Assembly: GCF_003573545.1 (NCBI RefSeq)
Contig: NZ_QWET01000007.1
Location: 186,001 to 250,000, forward strand
DNA length: 64,000 nucleotides
From: Mariniphaga sediminis
GTDB taxonomy: Bacteria > Bacteroidota > Bacteroidia > Bacteroidales > Prolixibacteraceae
Direction: 5' to 3'
Below, piece after piece: positions 10,065 through 18,748 of this stretch (positions are counted from its first letter, which is position 1; each line of letters begins with the position of its first letter). The translations under genes and the position numbers were made by a program. The notes under the pieces were generated by a model. That model was not told where the DNA came from, ran no database searches, and was given only the letters and a program-made list of their open reading frames with translations.

Positions 10065-10919
10065 TTTTATACTTCTGAGCATCATAACCGCACAGGTAAT
10101 AGTTACGAGGTTAATGGCCGGAATAATAAATACTGCCGGAATAATATTGACCCCGTTAATTCCCATTGCAATTATTTTAGCTGAAAGAGAAGTCATCAGA
10201 ATGGACAGGAAAATCACATAGGGAACACCAGTAAGGTATCCCATCGGATTTTTTCTTTTCAGTAACAATCCGGAAATAAATGAGATGGGAAGCAGTAATC
10301 CCAAATCGAAACCTTGCACAATCAGCGTAGTATAATGTTGCAAGTCATTCGGATAAATAGTTCCGTCGAGTAGGGGAGGAACGACCCTTCCCAGCCACAT
10401 CAGGGCAATAGCAACAGCGTTGAAAATCAAAAAGCCTCCTGTAAAATTTGCCGGAGTTTTGGTTGAAAAATATTCGGATACCGTTTCCGGTTTAAAAGAT
10501 GTCAGCAGATTGAATAAGGAGAAAAAACTCAGTGCCAGGAGAGTGACATACACCAGGAATAGTTCGTTATACATCGCCATAGCACTGTAGAAAAGGTAGG
10601 TTACGAAAAAATAACCTGTTGCACCGGCCAGTAAGAAACGGCTTTTTACTGAACCTTTTCTGAAACCCCAAAGGGCAATCAGTAAAAGCGGGATGCCAAT
10701 ACACAAGGTAATTATATCCTGTGCAATTCCCTGAATGGCCAAATCTGCTGACATGTGTTTATAAATTCCTTTTCCGTAGATGGTTACGGTTTTTTGCCGG
10801 ATGGTTTCATAGGTATAGTTCCCTACGCCACCTGAGGAAAAAATTCCTGTAACAGTAGCAACTCCGGATAAAAGAACGATGGTTGTAATGAGGATGGTTA
10901 CGGTTTGTTTTTGTTTCAT
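10062..10919 (-). CDS. Integral membrane protein of unknown function
   Basis: A hydrophobic protein of about 285 residues with roughly eight predicted transmembrane helices. I place the start at ATG 10919 (MKQKQTVTILITTIVLL), because the longer frame only reaches a GTG 36 bp upstream and adds a polar Gln/Asn-rich stretch. The loop between the first two helices is outside-like (TYETIRQKTVTIYGKGIYKHM). I do not recognise the family. It is one of three separate membrane-protein genes in a row on this strand. Confidence 0.7.
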   Translation of the reverse strand: MKQKQTVTILITTIVLLSGVATVTGIFSSGGVGNYTYETIRQKTVTIYGKGIYKHMSADLAIQGIAQDIITLCIGIPLLLIALWGFRKGSVKSRFLLAGATGYFFVTYLFYSAMAMYNELFLVYVTLLALSFFSLFNLLTSFKPETVSEYFSTKTPANFTGGFLIFNAVAIALMWLGRVVPPLLDGTIYPNDLQHYTTLIVQGFDLGLLLPISFISGLLLKRKNPMGYLTGVPYVIFLSILMTSLSAKIIAMGINGVNIIPAVFIIPAINLVTITCAVMMLRSIK

Positions 10920-11072
10920 ATTTCTGGTATAATTATTTTTTTGTTGTTGATTCACAAATTTTTATCCACTCCGCCGGTGCGTTCGCTTCTATTTTTTTTT
11001 GTGAAGTTTTTACAGTTTGGTCAAAATGAATGAAAATGGATTTTTCCATTTTAATCTTTTGGTCAGATTTGT

Positions 11073-11747
11073 TTATTGTATATGTTGCTTGTTGTGCAGA
11101 AGATCATAAGCATATCCTGAAATGTAGGAGACATTGATAAGTAAAAGTGACCCGAAAAGGAACGACCAGCAAACTGTCAGGATTATTTCCGGGTCAGATG
11201 TGCCGGGTACAAATCCGAAAACGGAGATTTCCAGCCCGGTGATAAAAAACAAAGCTGAAAGAATTGTTACCGGAAGCCAGACTTTTGCCAGGTTTCTTTT
11301 CCATTTTTCGGGTAAGTTTTTTTTCCACCAGTTCAGGTCCGATCGGGTATTCGTTGCATAGGCCCATGCAAGGATAAAAAATGGGATATGTCCGATTCCT
11401 CCACCTGTTAGCGTCAGTAGTATAAAAAGCAGGAGAAAAATGGACGGGCCATGTTTTTTGTCAATAAAAAAGATGGTCCAAAAAATTATCAGGATGCCGG
11501 TAACTACGGAGGCCATTCCGGTATACAAAAAGTTAGGTATCAGCGTTACGGCCGGGTCATTGCCGTGAAGCCAAATCCGGTGATCGGGGCCTATCGATTC
11601 TATAAACATTCCGTTTGTGGGAGTATTGCCTTGCAGTATTTCAAAAAAACCATGGTGTATTCCTCCCATGGCCAGTGCAAAGCCCAGTATGATTGTGGTT
11701 ATTCTGCGTGCTTTTGATTTTGTTGTGGTTGTTTTGGTTTGATACAT
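11073..11747 (-). CDS. Integral membrane protein of unknown function
   Basis: A 224-residue protein with a basic Thr/Lys-rich N-terminus (MYQTKTTTTKSKARR) and about six transmembrane helices. It has no recognised catalytic motif. HHGFFEILQGN after the first helix is distinctive, and a short soluble loop (LNWWKKNLPEKWKRN) separates the fourth and fifth helices. A GGAGGAAT-like Shine-Dalgarno sequence precedes the ATG, which supports this start. Confidence 0.7.
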   Translation of the reverse strand: MYQTKTTTTKSKARRITTIILGFALAMGGIHHGFFEILQGNTPTNGMFIESIGPDHRIWLHGNDPAVTLIPNFLYTGMASVVTGILIIFWTIFFIDKKHGPSIFLLLFILLTLTGGGIGHIPFFILAWAYATNTRSDLNWWKKNLPEKWKRNLAKVWLPVTILSALFFITGLEISVFGFVPGTSDPEIILTVCWSFLFGSLLLINVSYISGYAYDLLHNKQHIQ

Positions 11748-11861
11748 TACTAATTCCTCCTTTTATTTAGTAGTTCACCTGCTTATTATATGGTATTAAA
11801 ACTTCAGGTCCGCTAAATGCGAGAATGATAATTTGCCATAGTCCATACTAATTGTTTGCTT

Positions 11862-12590
11862 TTAACTGTTTTCTTTCCCCAACCGAAAAAGCCTTACTCC
11901 AATCAGAACAAACCATACCATGTACAACGGGCCGGCAATCATGATAAAAGCTTCTTTTATTGGCTGATAAAACAGTCCGATAACAATACTTGAAAGGTCG
12001 AAGCCATGCGTCAGTAAACCTATCCAGCCGGTTGTTTTATTGAATATAGTTGTTTTTAGCATAAGAATTGAAAAAATAACGGCACCGGTTTCAATTAGAA
12101 TTCCCCTGATAATTGCCCCGGTATTTATCCACATATCGCTGGCCAGCATTCCTTCACACGCGGCAAGCAGTTGCTGCTTTATTTCGGGAGTTGTTGCCTG
12201 TTGGTATTTATCGTTTATGATTACAATAGAAGCTAAATTTACATCGGAGATGAAAATGGTTACCCCGGCAAGTGTACAAAACAGCGCAATTTGGGCAATC
12301 AGTTCGTAACCTGTTTTGAGCGACTGATACAAACTGAAAAAGAGAAGATAGTAAAATGGGATTACAATAATTGAAATTATGTCGAGCCTTAAAAGAGCTG
12401 CAAATTTATCCTCTTCCAGCATGTTGAAGCACTCTTGAGCCGTTTCCGGATACCCACCTTTCAAAAATACTAAAATCAGAATGGTTGCAAAAGAATAAAT
12501 CAGGAACAGCAATGCCGTAAATCCTCCGGCTTTGTACAGATACCTGCTTGACAGATCAGTCAGGTACATGGCTTGGTTTTTCATTTTCAC
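11862..12590 (-). CDS. Integral membrane protein, possibly DUF4386 family
   Basis: A 242-residue protein with about six transmembrane helices. The pattern of an N-terminal helix followed by an extracytoplasmic loop, a central EMW/DMW-type segment and paired C-terminal helices recalls DUF4386 membrane proteins, but I am not certain. No catalytic residues can be named. It lies downstream (in gene order) of nothing obvious and is separated from its neighbours by 96-115 bp gaps. Confidence 0.65.
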   Translation of the reverse strand: MKMKNQAMYLTDLSSRYLYKAGGFTALLFLIYSFATILILVFLKGGYPETAQECFNMLEEDKFAALLRLDIISIIVIPFYYLLFFSLYQSLKTGYELIAQIALFCTLAGVTIFISDVNLASIVIINDKYQQATTPEIKQQLLAACEGMLASDMWINTGAIIRGILIETGAVIFSILMLKTTIFNKTTGWIGLLTHGFDLSSIVIGLFYQPIKEAFIMIAGPLYMVWFVLIGVRLFRLGKENS

Positions 12591-12675
12591 AGGTTTAAAC
12601 GGTTGTAATTATCCGCGAAAGCACAGCATTTTTGCTTCGCATTAATATACAGATGCTAAAGTTAAGGAAGTCAGC

Positions 12676-12698
12676 CCAAATTTTTGTTAAAAATTTGG
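12676..12698. terminator. Inverted repeat at the end of the amn-holA-rhomboid operon
   Basis: CCAAATTTTT and AAAAATTTGG form a perfect 10-bp stem with a GTT loop covering the rhomboid stop codon. There is no long T-run after it on the minus strand, so termination is likely but not certain. Confidence 0.5.
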
Positions 12699-13298
12699 CA
12701 AAAGTTCGATAAACCGTTTAAACAGTTCGGGGTTCAGTATGATAGGGAAAACAAATCCGAAAACCGCCCCAAGAAAGTGGGCGTCGTGTGCTACATTGTC
12801 CATTTTTCGTTTGCTCATCTGATAGGAATAAATGAGGTAACCCACTCCAAAAACAATACCCGGAATAGGAATGATGGCAAATAGATAGAGTTTTTCCCAG
12901 GGATCGAGAAAAATAAAAGTAAACAGCACTGCCGAAACGGCTCCCGATGCACCCACTGCGTTGTAGTAGTAATCGTTCTGGTGCTTTATCAGGCTCCAGA
13001 CATTGGAAACCAGCATGCCGCCGAGGTAGAGTATCACAAAATAAAACTCTCCTTTATTGCCGAAGAAGTAACTGAAATAATTTTCAACATTTCTTCCGAA
13101 AAAGAACAAAACCAGCATATTTACAATCAGATGTGTCCAACTTACATGCACAAAGGCATGAGAAATCAACCGGTAATACTGTTTTCGGTGAACGATCTGC
13201 GCAGCGTTAAACTGAAGTTTTTCCATCAGCGCCACATTTTGAAATGCCAGAAACGACACTGCCGCCGTTGTTCCTATTATTAACCAGGTTATCATCAA
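12687..13298 (-). CDS. Rhomboid-family intramembrane serine protease
   Basis: A 203-residue, six-helix membrane protease that cleaves transmembrane substrates. Key residues are visible: HLIVN (His56 and Asn60, oxyanion site), the nucleophile in NAVGASGA (Ser118), and the catalytic His174 in HDAHFLGAVFG. Length fits the basic bacterial rhomboid core. Its first codons overlap the end of holA by 4 bp, so the two are translationally coupled. The substrate is unknown. Confidence 0.88.
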   Translation of the reverse strand: MMITWLIIGTTAAVSFLAFQNVALMEKLQFNAAQIVHRKQYYRLISHAFVHVSWTHLIVNMLVLFFFGRNVENYFSYFFGNKGEFYFVILYLGGMLVSNVWSLIKHQNDYYYNAVGASGAVSAVLFTFIFLDPWEKLYLFAIIPIPGIVFGVGYLIYSYQMSKRKMDNVAHDAHFLGAVFGFVFPIILNPELFKRFIELLPNF

Positions 13299-14296
13299 TG
13301 TAAAATTTTATATATCATTTCTTTTTGCAGTTCGGCGGTATCGACCAGTGTAGAAACCCCCAAGCCTTTGCTTTTTAAATCGTATTCGCGCAAGATACCC
13401 ATTATTTCATAAAGTTTGGTCGGGGAGTATTTTTTGGCAGCGGCCATTATTTTTTTGATGTAAAAAGGGTGTCCTCCCATTTTTTGAATAGCGCCTCTTT
13501 CCGATTTGTCTTTTAAAAAGTGATAAGAAAAAATTTTGGAGTAAAAGCTGAACAGGGTAGCTGTTGTTTTCTGGATTGGGTGCTGTTGCGGATTGGAGCC
13601 GAAATAGTTGATGATTTGGTTGGCCTTTAAAACGTTCTTGCTCCCCAAAGCATCCTGTAATTCCAGCAGGTTAAAATCTTTACTGAGACCAATGTTCTTT
13701 TCGATGTGCTCGGGCGTAATACGGTTGGTATCTTTAACTGCAATCACCAGTTTGTTCAGTTCGTTGGAGATTTTGCTGAGTTCGGTGCCCAGCGAGGCAG
13801 TTAAAATCTGACTGGCCTGCGGTATAATGGTGTAATTGTATTGTTTCAGGTAGTTTTCAATCCATGCCGGCACCTGGCTTTCATAAATTTGTTTGGTAGA
13901 AAGGATAACTCCTTTCGATTTAATAGCCTTGTACAATTTGGTGCGGGCATCCAGATTTTTGTATTTATAATTTAAAACGAGGATAGTAGAAGGCATCGGC
14001 TTTTCAGCGTAAAATACCAGGTCTTCAATTCTTTTGAGACTTTGTGCTTCTTTTACAATAATTACCTGCCTGTCGGCCATCATCGGGTACCTGAGCGACG
14101 CTTCTGCAATGGTTTGCGGCTCCGAGTCTTTTCCATAAAAAATGGTCAGGTTAAAGCCTTTTTCTGCTTCAGTCAGCACATTTTTTTCAATATAGTTGGA
14201 AACCTGATCGATAAAATAGGGCTCTTCACCCTGCAGCAGGTAAATAGGGTGATAAACTTGTTTTTTCAGGTTTTGCAGAATGATATCGAATTCCAT
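13295..14296 (-). CDS. holA: DNA polymerase III subunit delta
   Basis: A 333-residue clamp-loader subunit that opens the beta clamp. The N-terminal HPIYLLQGEEPYFIDQVSNYIE and the segments LVLNYKYKNLDARTKLYKAIKSKG and the C-terminal helical domain with HPFYIKKIMAAAKKYS are typical of HolA. It starts 1 bp after the stop of amn and overlaps the rhomboid gene by 4 bp, so all three appear to form one operon. Confidence 0.93.
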   Translation of the reverse strand: MEFDIILQNLKKQVYHPIYLLQGEEPYFIDQVSNYIEKNVLTEAEKGFNLTIFYGKDSEPQTIAEASLRYPMMADRQVIIVKEAQSLKRIEDLVFYAEKPMPSTILVLNYKYKNLDARTKLYKAIKSKGVILSTKQIYESQVPAWIENYLKQYNYTIIPQASQILTASLGTELSKISNELNKLVIAVKDTNRITPEHIEKNIGLSKDFNLLELQDALGSKNVLKANQIINYFGSNPQQHPIQKTTATLFSFYSKIFSYHFLKDKSERGAIQKMGGHPFYIKKIMAAAKKYSPTKLYEIMGILREYDLKSKGLGVSTLVDTAELQKEMIYKILH

Positions 14297-14297
14297 G

Positions 14298-15068
14298 TTA
14301 AAACTTTAAGTGTTTTACAGAAAGGCCGTTATTCTTTATTTCGAGCAATGCATCAATGCCTGCCTGTAAATGGATATCCACATACTTGAGGGTTACCAGT
14401 TTATCGCTTTTGCTGGTTTTTACCCCGGCAGAAATCATGGGCTGGTCGGAGACCAACAACAGCGCCCCGGTGGGTATTTTGTTGGCAAATCCCACGGTAA
14501 ACAGTGTGGCCGTTTCCATGTCAATGGCCATTGCGCGGGTTTGGGTCAGGTACTTTTTGAATTTTTCATCATACTCCCATACGCGTCGGTTGGTGGTGTA
14601 AACTACCCCGGTCCAGTAATCGGAGCCACTGTTTCGCAAAACGTGCGAAACGGCACGATGAATGTTGAATGCCGGGAGAGCCGGTACCTCAACCGGAAGG
14701 TAGTCTGCTGACGTTCCTTCGTTGCGGATAGCGGCAATGGGAAGGATAAGGTCGCCCAGCTGATTTTTCTTTTTCAACCCGCCGCATTTACCCAAAAAAA
14801 GGACTCCCTGCGGGTTTATGGCGCTTAGAAGGTCCATTACCGTTGCAGCATTGGGGCTGCCCATTCCAAAGTTGATGATGGTAATTCCTTCAGCAGTGGC
14901 ATTTGGCATATTTTTATCACTTCCGATAATGGGCACCTCAAAACGCAGAGAAAATTTTTCCACATAATCCATGAAATTGGTGAGTAGAATGTACTCCCCG
15001 AAATCTTCCAGCTTTTTGCCCGTATAACGCGGAAGCCAGTTTTCCACAATCTCTTTTTTTGTCTTCAT
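14298..15068 (-). CDS. amn: AMP nucleosidase
   Basis: A 256-residue enzyme that splits AMP to adenine and ribose 5-phosphate, controlling adenylate levels. The phosphorylase-like fold is shown by TIINFGMGSPNAATVMDL, GVLFLGKCGGLKKK, NEGTSADYLP and the C-terminal AMAIDMETATLFTVG. I choose ATG 15068 (MKTKKEIVENWLPRYTG) rather than the longer frame to 15125, because that stretch holds a promoter. This is the short, single-domain form found in Bacteroidota, lacking the N-terminal regulatory domain of E. coli Amn. Confidence 0.9.
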   Translation of the reverse strand: MKTKKEIVENWLPRYTGKKLEDFGEYILLTNFMDYVEKFSLRFEVPIIGSDKNMPNATAEGITIINFGMGSPNAATVMDLLSAINPQGVLFLGKCGGLKKKNQLGDLILPIAAIRNEGTSADYLPVEVPALPAFNIHRAVSHVLRNSGSDYWTGVVYTTNRRVWEYDEKFKKYLTQTRAMAIDMETATLFTVGFANKIPTGALLLVSDQPMISAGVKTSKSDKLVTLKYVDIHLQAGIDALLEIKNNGLSVKHLKF

Positions 15069-15122
15069 GTACTCCAAAATTAATGAAGAATGATTTATTT
15101 TGTTCAAAATAGCAGGTCCGTA

Positions 15123-15153
15123 CAAAAGTACGTTTTTCCGTTTTGCCTGCCAA
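15123..15153 (-). promoter_or_regulatory. Promoter of the amn-holA-rhomboid operon
   Basis: On the minus strand a TTG (15153-15151) is followed after 20 bp by TACTTTTG (15130-15123), a good Bacteroidota promoter. It lies about 55 bp before the chosen amn start, and inside any longer version of amn, which argues for the shorter protein. Confidence 0.6.
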
Positions 15154-15187
15154 TATTTGTTTAAAAGTTAAAAGGAGCAAAGGCTGA

Positions 15188-15628
15188 ATGCAAACGTTAA
15201 ATTTACCGTCTTACGAGTTCAGGATAAAAAAAGAAGAAGGGAAAAGCTATATTTTCGACGGGGTACGAAAGCGCTATGTATTGCTGACGCCCGAAGAGTG
15301 GGTGCGGCAACATTTTATCCGGTACCTGGTACACGAGAAAAAATACCCGGAGTCACTGATGGCAGTGGAGAAACAGATCATTCTGAACGGAAAACAATTT
15401 CGATTCGATCTACTGGTTTACCGACGCAACGGAGAGCCGTTGCTTATTGCCGAATTTAAGGCTCCCGGTGTAAAAATTTCACAGGATACATTCGACCAGG
15501 TGGTGCGTTACAATATGGCTTTGAAAGTAGAACGAGTAGTTGTTTCAAACGGAATGCAACACTTTGTGTGCGAAATTGATTATGAAGTCAATAGCTACAA
15601 GTTCCTTAAAGAGGTGCCTGCCTTTTGA
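15188..15628 (+). CDS. Small protein with HsdR N-terminal-like nuclease domain
   Basis: A 146-residue protein matching only the N-terminal PD-(D/E)xK-type domain of type I restriction R subunits. The motif is FRFDLLVYRRNGEPLLIAEFKAPG: the Asp in FD and the Glu-x-Lys in EFKAP are the likely active site. There is no helicase domain and no hsdM/hsdS nearby, so it is a free-standing protein and not part of a type I system here. Such orphans are common in Bacteroidota. It is divergent from amn. Function unknown. Confidence 0.8.
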   Translation: MQTLNLPSYEFRIKKEEGKSYIFDGVRKRYVLLTPEEWVRQHFIRYLVHEKKYPESLMAVEKQIILNGKQFRFDLLVYRRNGEPLLIAEFKAPGVKISQDTFDQVVRYNMALKVERVVVSNGMQHFVCEIDYEVNSYKFLKEVPAF

Positions 15629-16065
15629 CGCTTTCCATTCCGTTTTGCAAAACGAGATAAACCAGAAGGGAAAAGGACTTGTATTTTCTGAACCCGCCAA
15701 ACACTCAACAGAGAACCCGATGCTTTTCCTATTAGGATATTTAAAATTGAGTATTCTGCATTGGATATTTCCTAATAAAATTTCCAATAATTAACAACCA
15801 ATATCCAATGATCAATAAATAAATTTTTTGTATGTCAGTATATTAATAGTTTGTTTTTCTTCATCGGGTATTTTCTGAAGTCAATCTAAATAATCAATAT
15901 CCAATACTCCACTAAGACGCTGCTGTTCTTCGTATTTGGAAATTGAATATTGAGTATTCTGCATTGGATATTTGTCTCTACGAACAAGCCCAGTAGTCAA
16001 CATTCAACCCGGAAAGTGCCACCGGTTTCATTGAATCAGGATTTTGTAATGCGGGCAAAAGCTAT
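15629..16065. repeat. AT-rich gene-free stretch with direct and inverted repeats
   Basis: A 25-bp direct repeat occurs at 15746-15770 and 15949-15973 (it contains GTATTCTGCATTGGATATT). Related inverted units read AATATCCAAT at 15799-15809 and about 15897-15906. No coding frame is supported. Such ATTGAATATTG/CAATATCCAAT patches are scattered in Bacteroidota genomes. I see no transposase or attachment site. Confidence 0.65.
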
Positions 16066-16644
16066 CTATTTCTGCAAGGCAAATGCCCTTCCTGCTTTAA
16101 ATGCTTCCACATTCTGGTTGACAATCTTTTCCCCTTTTTCCCTGAATATTGTTTCAATTCCTTTTATGATAATGTCATCGTGGATGGCAATAAAGGGAGA
16201 AGCGGCACCCAGCATCACCATATTCGAGGCTTTGGGATTGCCCTTATCGCGTGCCATCTGATCAGCGTCAATTCGGATGATACTAATTTTATGGGCGAGT
16301 TCTTCAAAGGTTTTGTTCAGTTCCGGGTAGTTGGGAATATTTTTGAATTCTGCCGTGTTCGTTACCAAACTACCTTCAGGTGAAAGATAGGGAAGATAAC
16401 GCAGCGCTTCCATTGGCTCTACCGAAAGGATAAGATCGGCGCTTCCCGTTGGGATCAGGTCGGAATAGATGGGATGGTCGGCAATGCGCAAGTGTGAAAC
16501 TACAGCGCCCCCCCGTTGGCTCATGCCATGAGTTTCCGCTTGTTTAAGGTAGTAGTTTTCATTGAGTGCTGCAGCCCCCAGAGAAGCGGCAATGGAAAGG
16601 ATCCCCTGTCCGCCTACGCCTGCCAGTATGATATCAGTCTTCAT
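16066..16644 (-). CDS. iorB: Indolepyruvate:ferredoxin oxidoreductase, beta subunit
   Basis: A 192-residue gamma-type domain of the 2-oxoacid:ferredoxin oxidoreductase family, which with IorA turns aryl pyruvates and CoA into aryl-acetyl-CoA, CO2 and reduced ferredoxin. The N-terminal DIILAGVGGQGILSIA and the QAETHGMSQRGGAVVSHLR segment are characteristic. Its ATG touches the iorA stop codon (16645-16647), so the two are coupled. Confidence 0.92.
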   Translation of the reverse strand: MKTDIILAGVGGQGILSIAASLGAAALNENYYLKQAETHGMSQRGGAVVSHLRIADHPIYSDLIPTGSADLILSVEPMEALRYLPYLSPEGSLVTNTAEFKNIPNYPELNKTFEELAHKISIIRIDADQMARDKGNPKASNMVMLGAASPFIAIHDDIIIKGIETIFREKGEKIVNQNVEAFKAGRAFALQK

Positions 16645-18255
16645 TTATGCCTGTTTTTTTACTTTGTTCAACTTTTTCATTTTTGCTACCCTTTGCACAC
16701 ATTCCCTGCGTCCGATGATAACTGAGACCCCGTTAAAAGCTATCTCTTCCCGGATAATCCGTACAATCTCATCGTGATTTTTTTTCAGCGGAACAAAAAG
16801 CCGAATGTGTTCCGGATTGACTCCCACTCCCTCGCAGATTTTTTCAATACGCCCTTTGGCTGATGAATCCTGGCCGCCGGTCATGGCCACGGTCTCGTTA
16901 TCCACAATCAGGATATTGACGTTTGATTTTTCAATCACACAATCAAGTAACCCTGTAATTCCGGAATGGGTAAACGTAGAATCGCCAATTACGGCAAATA
17001 CCGGTGACAGGCCGGCATCAGCAGCCCCTTTTGCCATAGTAATGGAAGCGCCCATGTCCACACAGGTATTGATGGTGTTATAAGGTGGCAATGCACCCAG
17101 TGTGTAACATCCAATATCGGAGAAAACCCTGCCGTTGCCTATGTCTGCAATCACTTCGTTTAATGCATCGTATGTGTCCTGGTGACCGCATCCAGCGCAA
17201 AGAGAAGGAGGTCGTCCTACCAATGTTTCAGGCATTTCAAGCGGCTTTTCCAATTCTTTGCCCAGCGCTTTGGCCAGGTGGTCGGGGTTCAGCTCACCCC
17301 GGCGTGGCAGGGAGCCGTTTAGTCTTCCGGAAACTTTGGTGCCTTTTCCAAAGAAGTCGGAGAGCATTTCTTCTACTAATGGGTATCCCTCTTCTGCAAC
17401 GAGCAACTCGTCACATTCATTTTCGAGCTGCTGTAACATGTCTTTCGGGACAGGGTAATGGGTTATTTTTACCACCGGGTAAGGGCAGTTACCGTCCGGG
17501 TAATTCTCCATGAGGTAATTGTAAGCAATACCGCAGCAAACAATCCCGAGGCTTTTTTCTTTTCCTTCAAAATAATTGTTGAAAGCTGATTTTTCTGAAA
17601 GTTCTTCCAGCCAGCCCTGCTTGTCGAGCAGGTTTTGGTAGTATTTCCGGCCGTAAGCCGGAAGCAGCATAAATTGCATCAGGTTTTCGGGTAACCGGAG
17701 CAGGTTTTCATCCAGCACAGGTTTAGGCACTACACCAGCCCGTGAGTGGGCCAAACGGGTAGGAATGCGCATCATTACCGGCAATCCTGTTTTTTCTGAG
17801 AAAGCAAACGCTTCGTATGTCATGTCGTATGCTTCCTGCTGGTTGGAGGGCTCAAATACGGGAACCATGGCAAACTTGCCGTAAAACCGTGAGTCTTGTT
17901 CGTTTTGGGACGAATGCTGGGAAGGATCATCAGCTACAGTAATTACCAGCCCCCCATTGATACCTGTAATGGCCATGTTCATAAATACATCTGCAGCCAC
18001 ATTCAGCCCTACATGTTTCATGCATACCATGGCACGTTTTCCGGCATATGACATACCCAATGCTGCTTCAAGGGCTGTTTTTTCGTTCGCTGACCATTCG
18101 CGGTGAATGTTTCGTTCACCAGCCGTCTTGTTATGTTGAATATATTCCGTTATTTCGGTGGACGGAGTTCCGGGGTAAGCATAAACGCCCGAAATTCCTG
18201 CATCTACTGCTGCCTGCCCGATGGCTTCTACTCCTAACAGTAATTTCCTTTCCAT
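16645..18255 (-). CDS. iorA: Indolepyruvate:ferredoxin oxidoreductase, alpha subunit, short form
   Basis: A 536-residue TPP-dependent subunit starting at ATG 18255 (MERKLLLGVEAIGQAAVDAG); the longer frame has no family match before this. It has the pyrimidine-binding domain (YPGTPSTEITEYI, REWSANEKTALEAALG) and the TPP domain (PPSLCAGCGHQDTYDAL, IGDSTFTHSGITGLLDC, NETVAMTGGQ). The usual C-terminal pair of [4Fe-4S] clusters is missing: after RRECVQRVAKMKKLNKVKKQA the protein ends. It must hand electrons to another carrier. Arylpyruvate use fits the paaK/pheA/VOR block near 35-43 kb. Confidence 0.9.
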   Translation of the reverse strand: MERKLLLGVEAIGQAAVDAGISGVYAYPGTPSTEITEYIQHNKTAGERNIHREWSANEKTALEAALGMSYAGKRAMVCMKHVGLNVAADVFMNMAITGINGGLVITVADDPSQHSSQNEQDSRFYGKFAMVPVFEPSNQQEAYDMTYEAFAFSEKTGLPVMMRIPTRLAHSRAGVVPKPVLDENLLRLPENLMQFMLLPAYGRKYYQNLLDKQGWLEELSEKSAFNNYFEGKEKSLGIVCCGIAYNYLMENYPDGNCPYPVVKITHYPVPKDMLQQLENECDELLVAEEGYPLVEEMLSDFFGKGTKVSGRLNGSLPRRGELNPDHLAKALGKELEKPLEMPETLVGRPPSLCAGCGHQDTYDALNEVIADIGNGRVFSDIGCYTLGALPPYNTINTCVDMGASITMAKGAADAGLSPVFAVIGDSTFTHSGITGLLDCVIEKSNVNILIVDNETVAMTGGQDSSAKGRIEKICEGVGVNPEHIRLFVPLKKNHDEIVRIIREEIAFNGVSVIIGRRECVQRVAKMKKLNKVKKQA

Positions 18256-18336
18256 TATAATTTCTGGTTTGTTTGCGTGACAAAATAGGATTTTTATCGG
18301 ACGCAAAAAACAATAAATATCAGGGACGCAAAGAAA

Positions 18337-18747
18337 TTAACTGAAAATTGTAATTACCAGTTTGCGGCTTCCTCCAAAATTCCGGAATTCGCAAAAATAG
18401 ATACCCTGCCAGGTTCCCAGGTTAAGGCGGTGGTTGGTGACCGGAATGGTCACTTCGGCTCCGATAACCGACGATTTCAGGTGGGCTGGCATATCGTCGC
18501 TACCCTCGTAAGTATGTACATATACCGGATCGTCTTCCGGAATCATTTTGTTGATAAACGATTCGAAATCAGTGCGCACCGACGGGTCCGCATTTTCGTT
18601 TATCGTAATTCCTGCCGAAGTATGTTTAACCAGAATATGCAGTAATCCTTTTTCCGGCAATGATGGCAATTGTTTTTCGATGAAAGAGGTTATTAAATGG
18701 TATCCTCTTCCCAGCCGGGGCAGTGTTATTTCAGTTTGTTGAATCAT
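18337..18747 (-). CDS. yjbQ: YjbQ family (UPF0047) protein, secondary thiamine-phosphate synthase-like
   Basis: A 136-residue protein of the UPF0047 family, which can form thiamine phosphate at low rate in E. coli, though its real role is not known. The conserved core LLHILVKHTSAGITINENADP and the C-terminal GTWQGIYFCEFRNFGGSRK are seen. The start is set at ATG 18747 because the Shine-Dalgarno GGAGG lies 6 bp before it, inside the end of rarA; a TTG 12 bp upstream is less likely. It overlaps nothing and is coupled to rarA. Confidence 0.88.
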   Translation of the reverse strand: MIQQTEITLPRLGRGYHLITSFIEKQLPSLPEKGLLHILVKHTSAGITINENADPSVRTDFESFINKMIPEDDPVYVHTYEGSDDMPAHLKSSVIGAEVTIPVTNHRLNLGTWQGIYFCEFRNFGGSRKLVITIFS

Positions 18748-18748
18748 A

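Noticed and set aside
15069-15125. Longer N-terminus for AMP nucleosidase
   Set aside because: The added 19 residues lack conservation and the stretch sits downstream of and next to a good promoter; ATG 15068 matches the family start.
15188-15628. A defence island around the HsdR-N-like gene
   Set aside because: No methylase, specificity, helicase, toxin or cas genes are adjacent; the neighbours are housekeeping.
15629-16065. CRISPR array
   Set aside because: Only two exact 25-bp copies 200 bp apart, with no regular spacers and no cas genes.
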